A stretch of 64,000 nt of DNA, taken from assembly GCA_046292345.1 (NCBI GenBank), contig JBKBRC010000002.1, forward strand, positions 1 through 64,000, in the 5' to 3' direction. The notes below the pieces were generated by a model. That model was not told the origin of the DNA, searched no databases, and saw nothing but the letters and a program-made list of their open reading frames with translations. This document shows, piece by piece, positions 25,270 to 34,514 of this stretch (its first letter is position 1; each line of letters starts with the position of its first letter). This DNA comes from JBKBRC01 sp046292345. Lineage in GTDB: Bacteria > Bacteroidota > Rhodothermia > Rhodothermales > Rubricoccaceae. Both the position numbers and the translations under genes were made by a program.

Positions 25270-26964
25270 TCAGGCGTCCCGCCCGACGGCCAGCAGCGTC
25301 AGGTCGTCGGCCAGGCCGGCGAAGCGCGCCCGTGCCTTGACGAGCGCGCCCAGCGCGGCCTCCGGATCGGCGGGGGCGGTGCGGAGCGCCTCGGCGAGCC
25401 CTTCCTCGCCGAACTCGGCCTCAGCGCCGGAGGCCGCCTCGGTCGCGCCGTCGGTGTAGAAGAGGAGCAGGTCGCCGGGCCCGAAGCCCGTCTCGCCCTG
25501 CGCGAACGTTGCCCCGGGCAGCACGCCGAGCAGCGGCCCGCCCTCCCCGACTGCCTCGACGGCCCCACCGGCGCGGCGGACGAGCACGGGCGGGTGGCCG
25601 GCGCAGACGTAGCGCAGGCGCCCGGCCGCCGGGTCGCACACGCCCCAGGCAAGCGTGGCGAACTGCGACGCGTCGGTGCTCTCGCACAGGAGGGCGTTCA
25701 GGCGCGCCGTGGCCGCGGCCAGGTCGGGCTCGGGCACGGCGAGGTCGGCGCGGAGCAGGCGCAGGCCGGCCTGAACGCTCGCCATGAGCAGGGCCGCCGG
25801 CGCGCCCTTGCCGGCCACGTCGGCCACGGCCACGAGCAGGCGCCCGCCGGGCAGCGGTGCCCACTCGAACGTGTCGCCGGAGACCGTCTGCCGAGGCTGC
25901 CAGCGCGCCGCGAGCCGGAGGCCGGGCACGGGCGCGCCCGCGTAGGCCGCCGCGGAGGCAGCGCTCCGGCCGTGCCCGCGCGGAGCCGCCACCAGCGCCG
26001 GCAGCAGGCGCTCCTGGATGCGCCGCGCCAGGCGCATTTCTTCCTCGACCCGCTCGCGCGCGAGCCGCTCCTCGACGCGCTCGGCCGTCTCGAGCGCGCC
26101 CGTGGCGAGCGCGGCGAGCGCGGCCGCGAGTGCGGCCTCGGCCTGCCCCAGAGGCTCGCCGGTAGCGCGATGCCCCAGCAGGAGCACGCCGCGCGTCTCG
26201 CGCGCGGCGCGCAGCGGAATGGCCCATGCGAGCCCCTGCGCGGCCGCGGCTCCGCCCAGGTCGGTAGCCGAGAGCGCTGCCGGCGCCTCGAGCGCAAGCA
26301 GGCGCGACGGAAGCACGAGGCGGCGCGCGTCCACGCCGCGCGCGTCGGCGACGGCGAGGGCGCCGCCGGGCGCCGGCAGGGCTACGGCGTAGCGCGGCAC
26401 GAGGAGTTGCCCCATCAGCGCAAAGCCGAGCTGCTTGAGCACCGCCTCGCGCGAGAGCGCCTGCCCGAACGCCCGGGCGAGCTCGTAGAGCGTCTCGAGA
26501 GCCTGCGCGCGCGCGGCGAGCGCGCGGTGCACCTCGGCTAGCTCGGCCGCGGCGCGCAGCGCGTGTACCGACGCGGCGGTCCCGGAGGCGGCGGCGAGGG
26601 CGCGGGCCACCTCGCCCGTCGAGAACGGCACGCCGGTCGCCCGCGGCCCGAGAGCGACGAGCCCCACCCCCTCGGCGCCGTGGCGTAGCGGCAGCACGAG
26701 GCCGACTCCGAGCCGGCGCAGCGGCGCGGGCACGTCGGCGCCGGCGAGCGGCCCCGGCGGCAGGTCAACCGGCTCGCCTGGCGTGCCGAGGGCCTCCCCG
26801 GGGCGCAGGTCTCCCCGGCCGACGACGGCGACCACGCGCAGGCCGTCCGGCTCGCACAGCGCGCCGAACCCGCGCGTGATCATCAGGCGGCTCATGAGTG
26901 CAAGCACGAGGCGCCGCAGGGCGCCGGCCGGCGTATCGGAGACAGAGGCCGCAGCGTCCGTCAT
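25270..26964 (-). CDS. GAF-containing PP2C/SpoIIE-type serine phosphatase
   Basis: 564 residues from ATG at 26964. Two diverged GAF-like regions (about 20-130 and 150-290), a coiled-coil signalling linker ending MRLARRIQERLLPALV, then the SpoIIE phosphatase domain: VSGDTFEWAPLPGGRLLVAVADVAGKGAPAA, LRYVCAGHPPVLV, LLLFYTDGATEAAS and LADDLTLLAV, which supply the metal-binding aspartates. Likely regulates an anti-sigma antagonist or similar phosphoprotein. Its start overlaps the phosphoesterase stop by 4 bp (ATGA). Confidence 0.87.
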   Translation of the reverse strand: MTDAAASVSDTPAGALRRLVLALMSRLMITRGFGALCEPDGLRVVAVVGRGDLRPGEALGTPGEPVDLPPGPLAGADVPAPLRRLGVGLVLPLRHGAEGVGLVALGPRATGVPFSTGEVARALAAASGTAASVHALRAAAELAEVHRALAARAQALETLYELARAFGQALSREAVLKQLGFALMGQLLVPRYAVALPAPGGALAVADARGVDARRLVLPSRLLALEAPAALSATDLGGAAAAQGLAWAIPLRAARETRGVLLLGHRATGEPLGQAEAALAAALAALATGALETAERVEERLARERVEEEMRLARRIQERLLPALVAAPRGHGRSAASAAAYAGAPVPGLRLAARWQPRQTVSGDTFEWAPLPGGRLLVAVADVAGKGAPAALLMASVQAGLRLLRADLAVPEPDLAAATARLNALLCESTDASQFATLAWGVCDPAAGRLRYVCAGHPPVLVRRAGGAVEAVGEGGPLLGVLPGATFAQGETGFGPGDLLLFYTDGATEAASGAEAEFGEEGLAEALRTAPADPEAALGALVKARARFAGLADDLTLLAVGRDA

Positions 26965-27503
26965 GGCGGCAGGAGCGGCGAGGCCTCGCCCGCGGGCGCG
27001 TCGAGGTGGACGACGTCCAGGCGCGCGGTGCGGCCGTGCGCGACGTGCAGCCGCAAGCATGTCTTGACGGTGTGGAAGCCCTGCCGACCGGCCGCGCCGG
27101 GGTTGACGAAGAGCATCCCCCCGAGCGCCGGCACGCGCTCGGCGCGCAGGATGTGGCTGTGCCCGCATACGAACACGTCCGGCCGCTCGGCGCGGAGCGC
27201 GGCGCCGATGCCGCGCGCCCAGCGAGGCGGCCCGCCCGGCTTGCCGGGATGCCCGCCGATGTGGGTCATCCAGAGACGAACCCCCCCGATGGTGCCGCGG
27301 AAGTGCTCGGGTGCGCGCCGCCGCACATCCTGCCCGTCGATGTTGCCATAGACGGCGCGCACGGGCGCGAGCGCCTCGAGGCGGTCGAGCACGTCCACCG
27401 CCCCCACGTCGCCGGCGTGGAGGATCAGGTCCACGCCGCGCAGCACGTCGTCCAGGGCAGGATGGTAGTAGCCGTGCGTGTCGGAGACGAGGCCGATCGT
27501 CAA
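26961..27503 (-). CDS. YfcE/MJ0936-type metallophosphoesterase
   Basis: 180 residues. Calcineurin-fold motifs in order: GLVSDTHGYYHP, ILHAGDVGAVDVL, VYGNIDGQDVR, WMTHIGGHPGKPG and VCGHSHIL, coordinating a dinuclear metal centre. Probably a cytoplasmic phosphodiesterase. The TGA overlaps the SpoIIE phosphatase start in an ATGA, so the two are translationally coupled. Confidence 0.9.
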   Translation of the reverse strand: MTIGLVSDTHGYYHPALDDVLRGVDLILHAGDVGAVDVLDRLEALAPVRAVYGNIDGQDVRRRAPEHFRGTIGGVRLWMTHIGGHPGKPGGPPRWARGIGAALRAERPDVFVCGHSHILRAERVPALGGMLFVNPGAAGRQGFHTVKTCLRLHVAHGRTARLDVVHLDAPAGEASPLLPP

Positions 27504-27548
27504 GGCGGGCGGGCGAGGGCGAGGCGGCAGGTTACGGCCGGCACGCGC

Positions 27549-28505
27549 TCAGCGCAGGGTCAGGCGCACCCCGGCGCGCACTTTGTCCGGCCGTGGGCCG
27601 TGCTGCACGGGGTCGCCGCGCACGGTCGCCCACGTGAACAGCGGCATGCTCAGGTACGGAGCGAGTTGGTAGCTCGGGCGGCTCCATTCAAAGCCGGTGC
27701 GAATCCAGGCGGTGCCGCTCTGTATCCGGTCCTCCGGTGCTGCGGCCCGCTCGGCCGCATCTGCGCGCGACGCGGCAGTCGCGATGATGGTGTAGTCGCC
27801 CGCTTCTCCGAGGAAGCCGACCGAAATGCGGCTACCGGCCGGATCGAAGAGCACGTTGTAGCCCCACGAGAGGCGCAGTTCCTGCCCGACGAGGCGCACG
27901 CGCTCGCCGGTGGGGTCGCGCGCGACGAGCGCCGCCGGCATGGCGGGGTCTTCAGAGGGCGCGCCCGGCGTTGCCGTGTCGTATCCGGCACGCACCCGGC
28001 GCAGCCCGACCGCAAAGTCCGACGTGCCCGAGGGCGAGAGCGCCGTTGTCGAGAGGAAGGTGACATCGGTCTGGCGGAAGCCGAGGCCGCCCTCGGAGGC
28101 CGGGTCTACAGCCACGCGCACGGCGTAGTCGGTGAACTCGTTGCTCCAGTACGGCTTGACGACGACCCAGCTGAGCCCCATCGCCCCCGCGCCGACGCCG
28201 CCCGAGAGGTCGAGCACGGCCGAGAGATCTACCTGCGGCAGGAGCGCGTAGTCCAGACGGCCCGAGAGCGCCAGGTCTGCGGCGGGCGTGCCCGGATCGG
28301 AGAGGCCGAGCAGGTCCGCCTGGCGGTAGGCGAGCTCGCCCGAGAGCGCGAGCCCTCCGAAGAAGGTGCGGCGCGCATTCTCGCCCGAGTAGAACGGGTC
28401 GACGGTCTGGAACGTCCCCTGCGCCGTCGCCGGCGCGGCGAGCGAGCCAAGGCAGAGCAGGACCCACCAGCAGGCCCGTACGGACGAGGCAGAAGAGGTG
28501 GCCAT
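27549..28505 (-). CDS. Putative outer-membrane beta-barrel protein
   Basis: 318 residues; signal peptide ending PATAQ. The mature sequence alternates hydrophobic and polar residues, with aromatic girdle residues (LSWVVVKPYWSNEFTDYAVRV, LRLSWGYNVLFDPAG) and a C-terminus VRAGVRLTLR typical of barrel strands. No family recognised. An alternative ATG five codons upstream (28520) would add MPPHR. Neighbours give no functional clue. Confidence 0.6.
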   Translation of the reverse strand: MATSSASSVRACWWVLLCLGSLAAPATAQGTFQTVDPFYSGENARRTFFGGLALSGELAYRQADLLGLSDPGTPAADLALSGRLDYALLPQVDLSAVLDLSGGVGAGAMGLSWVVVKPYWSNEFTDYAVRVAVDPASEGGLGFRQTDVTFLSTTALSPSGTSDFAVGLRRVRAGYDTATPGAPSEDPAMPAALVARDPTGERVRLVGQELRLSWGYNVLFDPAGSRISVGFLGEAGDYTIIATAASRADAAERAAAPEDRIQSGTAWIRTGFEWSRPSYQLAPYLSMPLFTWATVRGDPVQHGPRPDKVRAGVRLTLR

Positions 28506-28639
28506 ACGGTGCGGCGGCATCAGGATCAAGGCATTAGGTACGACAACGACCTCCCCGACCGCAAGCGCCGGACGCGCGGATTTGCGCCGGACCTCTCCCC
28601 CGTGGCGTTTCTGGCCGACCTCACATGGGGGCGCGTCCG

Positions 28640-29326
28640 TCAGACGTCGAGCGTCGCGCCGGGCGCGAGCACGCGCGCCGCGAGCCCGGCCGCGCGCATC
28701 TTCTCCGCCCATGCGTCCGGGTCCGTCTCGATGAACGGGAACGTGTTGTAGTGGAGCGGCACGGTGAGGCGCGGCCGGAGCATCCTGGCCGCCTCCACGG
28801 CTTCGTCCGGCCCCATCGTGAAGTCGTCCCCGATGGGCATCAGGCACAGGTCGATGGCGTACTGCTCGCCGATCCAGGCCATCTCGGCGAAGCGGCACGT
28901 GTCACCGGTGTTGTAGATCGTCTTGCCGCCCATCTGGAGGAGGTAGCCAGCCGCGAGGCCGCCGTAGGTGCCATCGGGGAAAGACGACGAGTGGCGCGCG
29001 TACGTCTGCACGACGCGGCCCCAGTCGAAATTCCAGCCGCCGCCCGTGTTCATCGGGTGGACGTTGTCGTGGCCGGTCTGCTTCGAGACGTAGTTGGTGA
29101 CCTCGAACTGCCCGATCACGAGCGGGGCGGCGCGGCGAACGATGGCCTCGGTGTCGCCGTAATGATCGCCGTGCGCATGCGTGAGCAGGAGCACGTCCGG
29201 CGAGAGGTCGTCAGCCGAGACGACACCCTGCGCGTGCGGGTTGTCCGAAAGAAACGGGTCGAAAAGCAGTGCGCGGCCGTCGTGCTCGATCTGGAAAGCC
29301 GAGTGGCCGAAGTACGTCAGCGTCAT
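28640..29326 (-). CDS. UPF0173 metal-dependent hydrolase (metallo-beta-lactamase fold)
   Basis: 228 residues. LTYFGHSAFQIEHDGRALLF, the zinc motif LLLTHAHGDHYGDT, YNTGDTCRFAEM and VPLHYNTFPFIETDP are the signature blocks of UPF0173. Cytoplasmic hydrolase of unknown substrate. Length matches the family. Confidence 0.93.
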   Translation of the reverse strand: MTLTYFGHSAFQIEHDGRALLFDPFLSDNPHAQGVVSADDLSPDVLLLTHAHGDHYGDTEAIVRRAAPLVIGQFEVTNYVSKQTGHDNVHPMNTGGGWNFDWGRVVQTYARHSSSFPDGTYGGLAAGYLLQMGGKTIYNTGDTCRFAEMAWIGEQYAIDLCLMPIGDDFTMGPDEAVEAARMLRPRLTVPLHYNTFPFIETDPDAWAEKMRAAGLAARVLAPGATLDV

Positions 29327-29416
29327 GAGGGCACGGGCAGGTGGAACGGACCGGTGCTACGCGGCCCACTCGCGCGGGTGCCCGTCTCTCATCCCGGGCC
29401 GGGCCTGCGCGGCGCC

Positions 29417-30103
29417 CTAGCGGCGAGGCCGCACGCGGCGCGGCGCACCCTCGCCCAAAGACCTGGCCGGGCGGACGATGCGCCGCTGCCCGGGACGCGA
29501 CGCGCCCGTGCCTTCGACAGGTGCCGGAGGGGGCGCGGACTCGCCGGCCGGGACGCCCGCACCGCTGCCGCGCCCGGCGTGGCCGGCCGCCGGATGCTGC
29601 TCCGCCGCCGGACGCTGCTCCGCCGCCGGACGCTGCTCGGCCGCCGGCAGGGCCGCGGCGGGCAGGCGCGGCGCCTCGGCGAAGCGCCCGCGCTCGTCGA
29701 GCCGCACCCACTGCGGCTCGAGGCCGTAGAGGTAGCGGCCGATGCCCCACTGCACAGCCGCGCGCTTCATCGCGCCCGAGAGCCCGCCCTTGACGGCCTC
29801 CACGTCCGTGTTGTCGGCGCCGTCCCACTTCGTGATCCACTCGGCGACGGGCTGTCCGTCCGGCCCGTCGGCGCGCACGACGCGGATCGAGAGGCCGCAG
29901 AGGACGCCGCCGTCGGGGCCGGGGCGGAACTCGTTGCGCCAGCCGGCGGGACCGCAGACCTCGTCGAGGCGGTCCTGGACGGCGCGCGACGAGATGTAGG
30001 GCATGGCCAGGCCCCTGGTCTTGTCGCGCGAGACGGCCCCGGGCTTCCACTCGATGTCGGCGGCGGGGAACGGGTCGGCGAGGCGGCGGAGGTCGGGCGT
30101 CAT
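29417..30103 (-). CDS. Rad52/Rad22-family single-strand annealing protein
   Basis: 228 residues. The first ~140 match the bacterial/phage Rad52 domain: LADPFPAADIEWKPGA, PYISSRAVQDRLDEVCGPAG, EWITKWDGADNTDVEAVKGG and LSGAMKRAAVQWGIGRYLY. Rad52-type proteins form rings and anneal complementary single strands. The C-terminal third is low complexity, with an in-frame 18-bp repeat encoding AAEQRP (about 29580-29650) and a basic end (RPARSLGEGAPRRVRPRR). No phage genes surround it, so it appears to be a chromosomal gene. Confidence 0.85.
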   Translation of the reverse strand: MTPDLRRLADPFPAADIEWKPGAVSRDKTRGLAMPYISSRAVQDRLDEVCGPAGWRNEFRPGPDGGVLCGLSIRVVRADGPDGQPVAEWITKWDGADNTDVEAVKGGLSGAMKRAAVQWGIGRYLYGLEPQWVRLDERGRFAEAPRLPAAALPAAEQRPAAEQRPAAEQHPAAGHAGRGSGAGVPAGESAPPPAPVEGTGASRPGQRRIVRPARSLGEGAPRRVRPRR

Positions 30104-30159
30104 GGCGAAATTCGGTGAGTGGCCAGCGACATCATGGTAGCTCTCCGGAATGACAGGTT

Positions 30160-30193
30160 AGTGTCACCCTGTAACCCAGTGTCACCCTGTAAC
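30160..30193. repeat. 18-bp tandem duplication
   Basis: agtgtcaccctgtaaccc at 30160-30177, followed by 16 further matching bases to 30193, between the Rad52-family start and the YbaY stop. Confidence 0.85.
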
Positions 30194-30261
30194 GGCCATC
30201 TCGCCACGTCGCAGCGGCCCGGCGCGCATCCGGGAGCCCGGCCATCCCCCGCCCGGCGGCT

Positions 30262-30669
30262 TCAGCCGCTCACCTGGCGCACGCGAACCTCGACGTCGCG
30301 GACCGGGTGGCCCTGCGTGATGACCGGCGTGTGCGTGTCGCTGATCCAGCGGAGTTGTCCGTCCTCGGTGATGCGCGCGCGGACGGCGTAGGTGTGCGCC
30401 GTGTTCAGCCGCAGCGGGTCGTAGCGAAGCCGGAACGGGATCGGCACCTGCTGCCCCTGCGGACGGATCGTCTGCCGGTCGAGCACGGCCGCTGGCATGT
30501 CCTGGAGCGAGACGTCCTCGAGCGTCACCTCTACGACGGCATCGGGCGAGAGCGCAATGCGCTCGAGGTACGTCACGGTGCCCGTGACTTCCCCGGAGCG
30601 GTTGGCGAGCAGCTGCGCGCAGCCGGAGGCGACGAGTGCGAGTACGAGAAGCGGCAAGGCGAAACGCAT
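30262..30669 (-). CDS. YbaY/YscW-type lipoprotein
   Basis: 135 residues; lipobox ASGC. The mature domain carries EVTGTVTYLERIALSPDAVVEV, DRQTIRPQGQQVPIPFRLRYD and TYAVRARITEDGQLRWISDT, matching the YbaY/YscW beta-sandwich family of outer-membrane-associated lipoproteins. Function unclear beyond envelope location. Sits downstream of argH. Confidence 0.88.
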   Translation of the reverse strand: MRFALPLLVLALVASGCAQLLANRSGEVTGTVTYLERIALSPDAVVEVTLEDVSLQDMPAAVLDRQTIRPQGQQVPIPFRLRYDPLRLNTAHTYAVRARITEDGQLRWISDTHTPVITQGHPVRDVEVRVRQVSG

Positions 30670-30773
30670 GGTGACGGCCGCTCCGTGCGGCGGCTGGGCG
30701 TGTCCTCCGGGTTGAGGACGTCCTTCGAACGCGCGTATCGGCCGGGAAGTGTCCCCGCGTCCGAGGCGCGGCC

Positions 30774-32075
30774 TCACGCGAAGCGCGCGCGCGCGGTCTG
30801 GAGCGCCTTGCGGAGCGCGGCGGCCTGCGCCTGCCCGGGCGTGCCGGGCGTGCGGTAGGCCGCAAGCGCCTCGGCCGCCGGCGGCGTCGCGAGCTGCTCG
30901 AGCGTGCTGCCGACGGCCCGGTAGGCGTCCCGAAACGGCTCGCCGGCCTTGACGCGCCGCAGCGCCTCGGCGGTGGCGAACAGATCCGGCGAGAGCGCGG
31001 CGGCCATGGCCTCCGGCACGAAGCGCACCCCTGGCAGCACGTAGCGGAGGGCCGTGAACAAGTCGCGCGCGGCGAGCGTGGCGCGCATGAGGGCTTCTTT
31101 GGTGAGCTGAAGGTCGCGGTGGTAGCCCGAGGGGAGGTTTGCCGGCAGCGCGAGCAGCAGGTGCAATTCGGCCGTGAGGCGGTGGTAGGTGGCCCGGGCG
31201 AGCTCGAGCACGTCCGGGTTCCGCTTCTGCGGCATGATCGAGGAGCCGGTCGTGTAGGCCTCGGGCAGGCGCACGAAGCCGAACTCGGCGCTCGTGAACA
31301 GCACGAGGTCCGAGGCGAGCCGGTTGGCCGTCGCGCCGAGCTGCGCGAGCGCGTGCACGACGGCCGCTTCGGTCTTTCCACGCGAGAGTTGCACTGCGGG
31401 CACATGCGTCTGCACGCTGCGAAAGCCGAGACGCGCCGCGACGGCCTCGCGCGGCAGGGCGAGCGCGGGCACGCCGTAGCCGGCGGCGCTGCCCCACGGC
31501 GAGACGTTGGCGCGGTCGCGCGCCTCGGCCAGGCCGGCCAGGTCGTCGGCGAAGAGCTCGGCATAGGCGGCGGCCCAGAGACCGGCCGTGGTCGGCATGG
31601 CGCGCTGGAAGTGGGTGTACCCGGGCATGACGAGCGCATCGCCCGTCTCGGCGAGCGCGACGAGCGCCTCGGCCGCCGCGGCCGTCTCGTCGGCCACGGC
31701 CGCGAGCGCCTCGCGCAGCCAGAGCCGCAGCGCCACGAGCACCTGGTCGTTGCGCGAGCGCCCGGCGTGAATCTTGCGCCCGGCCGTCCCCACGCGCGCG
31801 GTGAGCTCGCGCTCAAGGACCGTGTGGCAGTCTTCGTCGGCGGCGGAGACGGTGAGCGTGCCGGCGAGGGCTTCGTCGCGGAGCGCGTCGAGCGCGGCGC
31901 CGATCGCATCGAGCTCCTCGCCCGAGAGCACGCCGATCTGGGCGAGCGCCCAAGCGTGCGCGCGCGTGCCCTCGGCGTCGTAGGGCAGCAGGAGCGTGTC
32001 CCAGCGCCAGTCCTCGCCCACGGTGAAGCGGGTCACCCAGTCCTCGGCGGCAACGCCTTTGTCCCAGAGTCTCAT
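30774..32075 (-). CDS. argH: Argininosuccinate lyase
   Basis: 433 residues from ATG at 32075. Fumarase-superfamily enzyme splitting argininosuccinate to arginine and fumarate, the last step of the pathway. Diagnostic: AGRSRNDQVLVALRLW, TPGYTHFQRAMPT-like VMPGYTHFQRAMPTT, and the signature loop GSSIMPQKRNP. Slightly shorter than the usual ~455. Last gene of the arg operon; an array with an assembly gap separates it from argE'. A GC hairpin (GAGGC/GCCTC, near 30767-30779) follows the stop. Confidence 0.95.
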   Translation of the reverse strand: MRLWDKGVAAEDWVTRFTVGEDWRWDTLLLPYDAEGTRAHAWALAQIGVLSGEELDAIGAALDALRDEALAGTLTVSAADEDCHTVLERELTARVGTAGRKIHAGRSRNDQVLVALRLWLREALAAVADETAAAAEALVALAETGDALVMPGYTHFQRAMPTTAGLWAAAYAELFADDLAGLAEARDRANVSPWGSAAGYGVPALALPREAVAARLGFRSVQTHVPAVQLSRGKTEAAVVHALAQLGATANRLASDLVLFTSAEFGFVRLPEAYTTGSSIMPQKRNPDVLELARATYHRLTAELHLLLALPANLPSGYHRDLQLTKEALMRATLAARDLFTALRYVLPGVRFVPEAMAAALSPDLFATAEALRRVKAGEPFRDAYRAVGSTLEQLATPPAAEALAAYRTPGTPGQAQAAALRKALQTARARFA

Positions 32076-32080
32076 CGGTT

Positions 32081-32274
32081 GGTTCCTTTGTGGGTCGGGT
32101 TCCTGCGTGGGTCGAGTCCCTGCGTGGGTCGAGTCCCTACGTGGGTCGNNNNNNNNNNNNNNNNNNNNNNNNNNNNNNNNNNNNNNNNNNNNNNNNNNNN
32201 NNNNNNNNNNNNNNNNNNNNNNNNNNNNNNNNNNNNNNNNNNNNNNNNCGTGGGTCGAGTCCCTACGTGGGTCG
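32081..32274. repeat. 17-bp tandem array interrupted by assembly gap
   Basis: Units of the form agtccctacgtgggtcg, with variants, start 6 bp upstream of the argH ATG: four copies before the gap and one and a half after it. The array fills the argE'-argH junction. Confidence 0.93.
32149..32248. other. Assembly gap 3 (100 N)
   Basis: Inside the 17-bp array of the argE'-argH junction; no coding sequence is lost. Confidence 0.95.
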
Positions 32275-32306
32275 GGTTCCTGCATGCGTGGGCCGGGCGG
32301 AGCGGC

Positions 32307-33404
32307 TCAGGCCGACAGTTCGAAGTAGCGCCGCGCAAGGCCGGCGTAGACCGCGACGGCGCGCACGACGGCTTCGGCCTCGACGTGCTCGTCGGCGGTG
32401 TGCGAGAGTTCGCTGCGGCCCGGGCCGAGCTTGACCGCCGGACGGTCGTGAACGAACACCCAGTCCGAAGCGGTTGGCGAGCCGAAGGGGGTGGCGTCGA
32501 GGCCCTGCGCGGCCACGGCGGCGGCGGCGGCACGCGCGACGCGCGCCTCGGGCGGCGTCGCGCACGGCACGAGGCGGTCCGAGTAGATCGCCACCTCGCC
32601 CTCGAGATGCGCGGCGACCTCGGCCGCAAGCTCGGCGTGCGTGTAGGCCGGCACCGAGCGCACGTCCAGCGTGACCGTACAGCAGTCTGGCACGACGTTC
32701 TTGGCCGTCCCGCCCTCAATAACCGTGGCCGCAATGGTGGGCGCGCCGAGGAGCGGATCGGCGCGCGCAAACGTCATCGCATCCACGCGGAGCAGGTCGC
32801 GCGCGGCCGCCGTGAGCGCGTTCGCGCCGAGGTGTGCGCGCGCGGCGTGCGCCGTGCGACCGCGCGCGGTGAGCGTGAGGATGAGCAGTCCCTTCTGCGC
32901 CAGGCACGGCCGCAACCCGGTCGGCTCGCCGATGACGGCGGCGGCCACGTCGGGCAGGCGCTGGCCGAAGACGTGCTCGCGCAGGTGCGCCATGCCGTTG
33001 TAGCCGCGCCCGACCTCCTCGCACGCCGTCAGCGCCACGACGAGGCGACCGCCGGCGGGAGGCCGCCAGCCCTCGGCGGCCAGCCGCGCGAAGGCTGCAA
33101 GCATGGCGGCGCCGCTCGCCTTGGCATCCACGGCCCCGCGGCCGTAGACGCGCCCGTCCACGCGCGTCGGCTCGAAGGGCGGATAGGGATGCTCGGCCGA
33201 GGGCGGCACGACGTCGAGGTGGGAGTTGAGCAGCAGCAGGTCGTCGCCGTCGCCGAGGCTGGCCCAGACGTTGTTGTCTTCGCGGCCGACGGCCGCAGCA
33301 GGGATCTCGCGCAGCCAGGCCTCGACGAAGTCGGCGATGGGGCCCTCCTCGTGGCTCAGCGACGGGAAGCGGACGAGCGCGGCGTGGAGATCAAGGGGGT
33401 GCAT
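32307..33404 (-). CDS. M20-family deacylase (N-acylcitrulline/N-acylornithine deacylase, ArgE-like)
   Basis: 365 residues. Zinc-peptidase motifs LLNSHLDVVP, YGRGAVDAKASGAAM and TACEEVGRGYNG give the dinuclear site and catalytic Glu; SELSHTADEHVE supplies a late ligand. Because the operon carries an N-acylornithine-type carbamoyltransferase, this enzyme should remove the acyl group from N-acylcitrulline rather than from N-acetylornithine. DapE is the main alternative, but the context decides. A 13-bp array adjoins the start on the upstream side. Confidence 0.88.
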   Translation of the reverse strand: MHPLDLHAALVRFPSLSHEEGPIADFVEAWLREIPAAAVGREDNNVWASLGDGDDLLLLNSHLDVVPPSAEHPYPPFEPTRVDGRVYGRGAVDAKASGAAMLAAFARLAAEGWRPPAGGRLVVALTACEEVGRGYNGMAHLREHVFGQRLPDVAAAVIGEPTGLRPCLAQKGLLILTLTARGRTAHAARAHLGANALTAAARDLLRVDAMTFARADPLLGAPTIAATVIEGGTAKNVVPDCCTVTLDVRSVPAYTHAELAAEVAAHLEGEVAIYSDRLVPCATPPEARVARAAAAAVAAQGLDATPFGSPTASDWVFVHDRPAVKLGPGRSELSHTADEHVEAEAVVRAVAVYAGLARRYFELSA

Positions 33405-33422
33405 CGGGGACGGACGGAAGCC

Positions 33423-33585
33423 GGGGACGGAAGCCGGGGACGGAAGCCNNNNNNNNNNNNNNNNNNNNNNNNNNNNNNNNNNNNNNNNNNNNNNNNNNNN
33501 NNNNNNNNNNNNNNNNNNNNNNNNNNNNNNNNNNNNNNNNNNNNNNNNGGACGGAAGCCGGGGACGGAAGCCGGGGACGGAAGCC
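33423..33585. repeat. 13-bp tandem array interrupted by assembly gap
   Basis: ggggacggaagcc at 33423-33435 and 33436-33448, then after the gap a partial copy and two more to 33585. It spans the argB-argE' junction, starting about 19 bp upstream of the argE' ATG (a variant copy begins even closer, at 33406). Confidence 0.92.
33449..33548. other. Assembly gap 4 (100 N)
   Basis: Inside the 13-bp array of the argB-argE' junction; identical units flank it. Confidence 0.95.
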
Positions 33586-33605
33586 AAGGGAGTTCGAGAA
33601 GGCGC

Positions 33606-34463
33606 TCAGGGGCTGGCCGGCGGCGCGGCGATCAGCCGCGTACCGGCCGCCGGCAAGGCGAGGCTGTCGGGAGCGCAGATGCGGACGTGCGGCACTCCGG
33701 CCGCGAGGGCCTCGAAGGCGACGGTCAGCTTGGGCCGCATGCCGTCGGCGATCCAGCCCTCGGCGACGCCGGCCTTGGCCGTGCGCGCGTCCAGGGTGGG
33801 CAGGCGTGAGGCCGGGTCGGGGTAGCGGCGGAAGACGGCGCCGGCCTCGGCGACGAGCAGGAGCGCGTGTGCCCCGAGCGCCGCCGCGAGCGCGAGCGCG
33901 ACCGTATCCGCGTTGACGTTGTAGAGCGACCCGGCGGCATCGGCGCAGACAGGCGCGACGACGGGCACGAAGCCGGCCGTAAGCAGGGCGCGCGCAAGCG
34001 CGGGATCGGCCGCCACGACGTCGCCGACGTGCCCGAAGTCCACCGTCTCGCCATCCACGTCGCAGGGTGGGCGGCGCGCGACGCGGACGGTGGCGCCGTC
34101 GGCGCCGGAGAGGCCGGCCGCGCGCACGCCGGCCGCCTGCGCCGAGGCCACGAGGCGCGCGTTGAGTTCGCCGCGCAGCGTCCAGAGCGCGATCTGGAGG
34201 TCGAGGTCGGTCGTGACGCGCCTGCCGGCGACCAGGCGCGGCTCGTGCCCGAGGCGCCGCGCGAGCGCCGTCGCCTGCGGCCCGCCGCCGTGCACGACGA
34301 CGACTGGAACGCCCAGGGCACGCACGCCCTCCCAGACGCGCGCGAGCGCCGCACCGTCGGCGAGCAGGGCGCCGCCCAGCTTGACGACCGTGAGCGCGTC
34401 TGCCTCAGGAGCGCCCGCCGCGAACGGGCCGGCGACGAGAGGGGGGCTGATCGGACTTTGCAT
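33606..34463 (-). CDS. argB: N-acylglutamate kinase
   Basis: 285 residues from ATG at 34463; a GTG at 34511 would add 16 atypical residues. Amino-acid-kinase fold: VVKLGGALLADGAAL, VVVHGGGPQATALARRLG, RVTTDLDLQI and SLYNVNADTVALALAAALG. It phosphorylates N-acylglutamate, the second step of the linear acylated pathway. The terminal block (MRPKLTVAFEALAAGVPHVRI) is present. Whether the acyl group is acetyl or succinyl depends on the carbamoyltransferase question raised for argF'. Confidence 0.93.
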   Translation of the reverse strand: MQSPISPPLVAGPFAAGAPEADALTVVKLGGALLADGAALARVWEGVRALGVPVVVVHGGGPQATALARRLGHEPRLVAGRRVTTDLDLQIALWTLRGELNARLVASAQAAGVRAAGLSGADGATVRVARRPPCDVDGETVDFGHVGDVVAADPALARALLTAGFVPVVAPVCADAAGSLYNVNADTVALALAAALGAHALLLVAEAGAVFRRYPDPASRLPTLDARTAKAGVAEGWIADGMRPKLTVAFEALAAGVPHVRICAPDSLALPAAGTRLIAAPPASP

Positions 34464-34514
34464 CGGAGCGGCTCGGCGGCCGGTTTCGGGTGAGGGCTGG
34501 TGGCAGGCCACGGC

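Noticed and set aside
34464..34511. GTG 34511 as argB start
   Set aside because: Although 3 bp from the argF' stop, the extra 16 residues do not resemble ArgB and an ATG directly precedes the usual N-terminus.
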